This document shows, one piece after another, positions 13,900-15,945 of a DNA stretch of 15,945 nucleotides. Location of the stretch: positions 1 to 15,945 of the forward strand of contig DXJI01000030.1 in assembly GCA_019057595.1 (NCBI GenBank), written 5' to 3'. The stretch comes from Candidatus Thorarchaeota archaeon. GTDB lineage: Archaea > Asgardarchaeota > Thorarchaeia > Thorarchaeales > Thorarchaeaceae. Position numbers and translations under genes: made by a program. Numbering within the stretch: position 1 is the first letter of the stretch; every line of letters begins with the position of its first letter. The notes below the pieces were generated by a model, which was not told the origin of the DNA, made no database searches, and saw nothing but the letters and a program-made list of their open reading frames with translations.

Positions 13900-15023
13900 C
13901 GGACCCAGATATAATTGCTGAACAGGTCCGCATGTGTGCTGGCTGTCCCAAGATGTGTAGACACGTTTGTCCAACATTCTTCGCATGGCGATCGGACGCT
14001 CCAACCCCACATGGCCGGGCTTTGTTGCTTCATCTGGAAATCACTGGAACTCGTGAGTTGGATGAAAGAGGTGTTGAGGTTCTCTATCAGTGTCTTGAAT
14101 GCAGTCATTGTTTGACATGGTGCAAACCTGAGATAGACATAGCAAGTCTTGTGGAAATCAAACGAAGAGACCTTGTGAAACAAGACAGACTCCCAGAGGG
14201 TCTAAAGAATCTCTCAGAATCAATAAACAAACACTACAATCCATTCAATGAACCTCATGAAGCAAGGAACAGTTGGATCAAACTGGAAGAGACCGATGGT
14301 AGGCGAATCCTGTATTTCGTTGGATGTCTGGCATCATATCGTGAGAAAGAGATTGTTCAGGACACTGTAGCATCCCTAGAGTTCCTTGGTCATCAGGTCG
14401 TCATTGAACGGGATGAGCGATGCTGCGGTTCTCCAATGTTTCGGACAGGCAACGAGGAGGATGGTCTTACCCAGGCTCGTCACAATGTTGACCTGTTGAA
14501 TGCAGTCGATGCTGAAGAGATAGTTGCTTCCTGCCCAGGGTGTTACCGTGTGTTGACCCAGGACTATCCAAATTATGACCTAGAACTCAATAAACCTGTT
14601 CGGCACATCAGCGAGGTTCTTGCCGAGTTCGTTGACAAACTTCCGAGTGCATCATTTGATGGTAACGTTACTTTTCACGATGCCTGTCATCTGGGACGAC
14701 ATTGTGGTGTTTACGACCCACCACGAGATGTGATTGCAAAGGTTTCTGGTACGGCAGTCGTAGAAATGGAACGAAATCGAGAGAACGCTTCCTGCTGCGG
14801 AAATGGGGCTGGTCTCAGAACACTGTTTCCCGACCAAGCAAAGAAGATAGGTACTGAGAGAATACTCCATGCCAATAATGTGGATGCGAAATATCTTGTT
14901 ACATCTTGTCCTTTCTGTAAGAACATGCTTGCGTCACAATCTAGCGAAACGATGATTGTACTGGACCTACCAGAATTCGTGATGCTTGCAAAGAATAGTC
15001 CCGATGTGAAGAAAGATAAATAG
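13896..15023 (+). CDS. Second (Fe-S)-binding CCG-domain protein, GlpC/GlcF/HdrD-like
   Basis: This 375-residue iron-sulfur protein probably accepts electrons from the AGPS-like flavoprotein, whose stop it overlaps by 4 bases (GTG 13896 within GTGA). The first cluster motif is Cys14/17/21/25 (CAGCPKMCRHVCP), with three residues between the second and third Cys instead of two. The second is Cys66/69/72/76 (CLECSHCLTWC). Two CCG domains follow: VGCLAS, RCCGSP, SCPGC, then HDACHLGRH, SCCGNGAG, SCPFC. The domain order equals GlpC, yet the sequence is clearly different, so this is a paralogous module rather than a recent copy. No membrane helix is seen. GGGGG (13884-13888) may serve as Shine-Dalgarno at 7 bases. 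The pair flavoprotein plus this protein resembles GlcD/GlcF-type oxidases. Confidence 0.88.
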   Translation: MTDPDIIAEQVRMCAGCPKMCRHVCPTFFAWRSDAPTPHGRALLLHLEITGTRELDERGVEVLYQCLECSHCLTWCKPEIDIASLVEIKRRDLVKQDRLPEGLKNLSESINKHYNPFNEPHEARNSWIKLEETDGRRILYFVGCLASYREKEIVQDTVASLEFLGHQVVIERDERCCGSPMFRTGNEEDGLTQARHNVDLLNAVDAEEIVASCPGCYRVLTQDYPNYDLELNKPVRHISEVLAEFVDKLPSASFDGNVTFHDACHLGRHCGVYDPPRDVIAKVSGTAVVEMERNRENASCCGNGAGLRTLFPDQAKKIGTERILHANNVDAKYLVTSCPFCKNMLASQSSETMIVLDLPEFVMLAKNSPDVKKDK

Positions 15024-15039
15024 ACGAGGGAAACGCTGA

Positions 15040-15945
15040 ATGATTGACATGGATGCTGAAGATGCTCTCAAACTCAAAGTACGCCTTCTAACCGAGGGCG
15101 CCACTATACCTGAGGGTGAGTCGAAGGGAAGAGCAGGAGGAGCTGGTCCTGTTGGAGGTAGATACTTTCACCTGCCCTATGGACGTACCTGTGGAATTCC
15201 AATTCGAATAGGTGAAATGGCTAAGAGATTTAATTCGGCACCCCTCGAGCCTACTGACAACCCCAACATTTGGCTCTATGACAACTCCATTGAATTCAAG
15301 CTGATTCCCAGACCTAAATTCTATGATCTCAAAACAAGTGATGGAATTGAATATGACAAGATTGCTCTTTTGCATGGGTCACGTACCTTAGCAACCACAG
15401 TTTTCCAATCCTGCAAATACTGGTCCGAAGGCACAGAGTGCAAATTCTGTACAATACCTCATTCATATACCTCGGGCAATACAGTTCTGCACAAAACACC
15501 AGAGCAGATTGTGGAAGTAGTATTAGCAGCTGAACGTGAAGATGTGATTGACGATGTGTTGCTAACAACAGGTACTACTGAATCTCCTGACATGGGAGTT
15601 GAAAACTTGGTACGAACAATTGAAGCCATCCGCAAAACAAGTAAGATTCCTATAGCGGTTCAGTTCGAACCTTCGGTTGATAAAAGCACCATTAGATTAG
15701 TATCTGACGCTGGAGCAAATGCAGTTGGTATGCATATTGAGAGTGCTGATGAATCTGTCCGAGAAAAAATTAGTCCTGGAAAATTTGAACATGGTTCCAT
15801 TGACTTTTACCAGAAAAGTTGGCAATACGCACTAGATTACTTTGAGAGGGGAAATGTGAGCACATACATAATGCATGGTTTGGGAGAAGATCTCGCTAAA
15901 ACCCTGACATTAGTCGATGAGTTAGCTGAAATTGGAGTCATGCCT
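15040..15945 (+). CDS. Radical SAM protein, MSMEG_0568-like (3' end cut by window edge)
   Basis: An open frame from ATG 15040 runs to the right edge (302 codons, no stop). GAGGG (15026-15030) lies 9 bases before it, and the gap to the preceding stop is 16 bases, so it probably belongs to the same transcript. The radical SAM cluster motif is Cys125-x8-Cys134-x2-Cys137, with the wide first spacing and the following TIPHS. LLHGSRTLATTVFQSC, VLLTTGTTESPD, GMHIES and VSTYIMHGLGED match the MSMEG_0568 family as I remember it. In bacteria that family sits in a conserved nitrilase-containing cluster (Nit1-type) of poorly known product. The N-terminal Gly-rich stretch (residues about 26-41) is also typical. 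No nitrilase lies in this window; the next genes are not visible. The actual substrate is unknown. Confidence 0.8.
   Translation, partial: MIDMDAEDALKLKVRLLTEGATIPEGESKGRAGGAGPVGGRYFHLPYGRTCGIPIRIGEMAKRFNSAPLEPTDNPNIWLYDNSIEFKLIPRPKFYDLKTSDGIEYDKIALLHGSRTLATTVFQSCKYWSEGTECKFCTIPHSYTSGNTVLHKTPEQIVEVVLAAEREDVIDDVLLTTGTTESPDMGVENLVRTIEAIRKTSKIPIAVQFEPSVDKSTIRLVSDAGANAVGMHIESADESVREKISPGKFEHGSIDFYQKSWQYALDYFERGNVSTYIMHGLGEDLAKTLTLVDELAEIGVMP

Noticed and set aside
13755..14183. Minus-strand open frame of 142 codons across the AGPS-like/CCG junction
   Set aside because: It runs opposite two well-conserved genes, including cysteine motifs. Its composition is that of a shadow frame.

Overview
This looks like a chromosomal segment of a mesophilic archaeon, most likely an Asgard-type lineage such as Thorarchaeota, though the window holds no marker gene to prove it. 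The reasons are a TATA-box-like promoter, strong Shine-Dalgarno sites, mixed ATG/GTG/TTG starts, an archaeal SCP2-type thiolase directly followed by a DUF35 zinc-ribbon/OB-fold partner, and the combination of beta-oxidation genes with a soluble GlpABC set. There are no RNA genes, insertion sequences, CRISPR arrays or integration scars that I can see.

Layout. (a) About 1-3971, plus strand: the 3' end of a probable SCP2-like lipid-carrier gene, a 3-hydroxyacyl-CoA dehydrogenase with two C-terminal domains, an enoyl-CoA hydratase, and a thiolase/DUF35 pair. Together these are the hydration, oxidation and thiolysis steps of beta-oxidation; no acyl-CoA dehydrogenase or ETF is present. Three of these units end in a hairpin plus T-tract. 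(b) About 4005-4683, minus strand: an orphan 139-residue basic protein and a small 2[4Fe-4S] ferredoxin that has no ATG/GTG/TTG start and is easily missed. (c) 4777-5583, plus: a second enoyl-CoA hydratase with both catalytic glutamates. (d) 5609-6544, minus: a metallo-beta-lactamase-fold hydrolase with a C-terminal LACTB2-like winged-helix segment. (e) 6635-15023, plus: a glycerol-kinase-like FGGY kinase, then GlpA, GlpB, GlpC, an alkyl-DHAP-synthase (AGPS)-like flavoprotein and a second GlpC/HdrD-like iron-sulfur protein. From GlpA onward the genes abut or overlap by 4 bases. (f) 15040 to the window edge: a radical SAM protein of the MSMEG_0568 type, cut by the end of the window.

How the parts may work together (inference): glycerol is phosphorylated to glycerol 3-phosphate and oxidised to DHAP by the FAD/FMN subunits GlpA and GlpB, with electrons leaving through the iron-sulfur protein GlpC. 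Acyl chains are broken down by the neighbouring beta-oxidation enzymes. The AGPS-like flavoprotein and its own CCG-domain iron-sulfur partner form a second oxidoreductase module in the same transcript. This could be a 2-hydroxyacid oxidase, or an enzyme acting on alkyl-DHAP, which would make the region a glycerolipid or ether-lipid utilisation island. That reading is the most interesting hypothesis here and is not proven by sequence alone.
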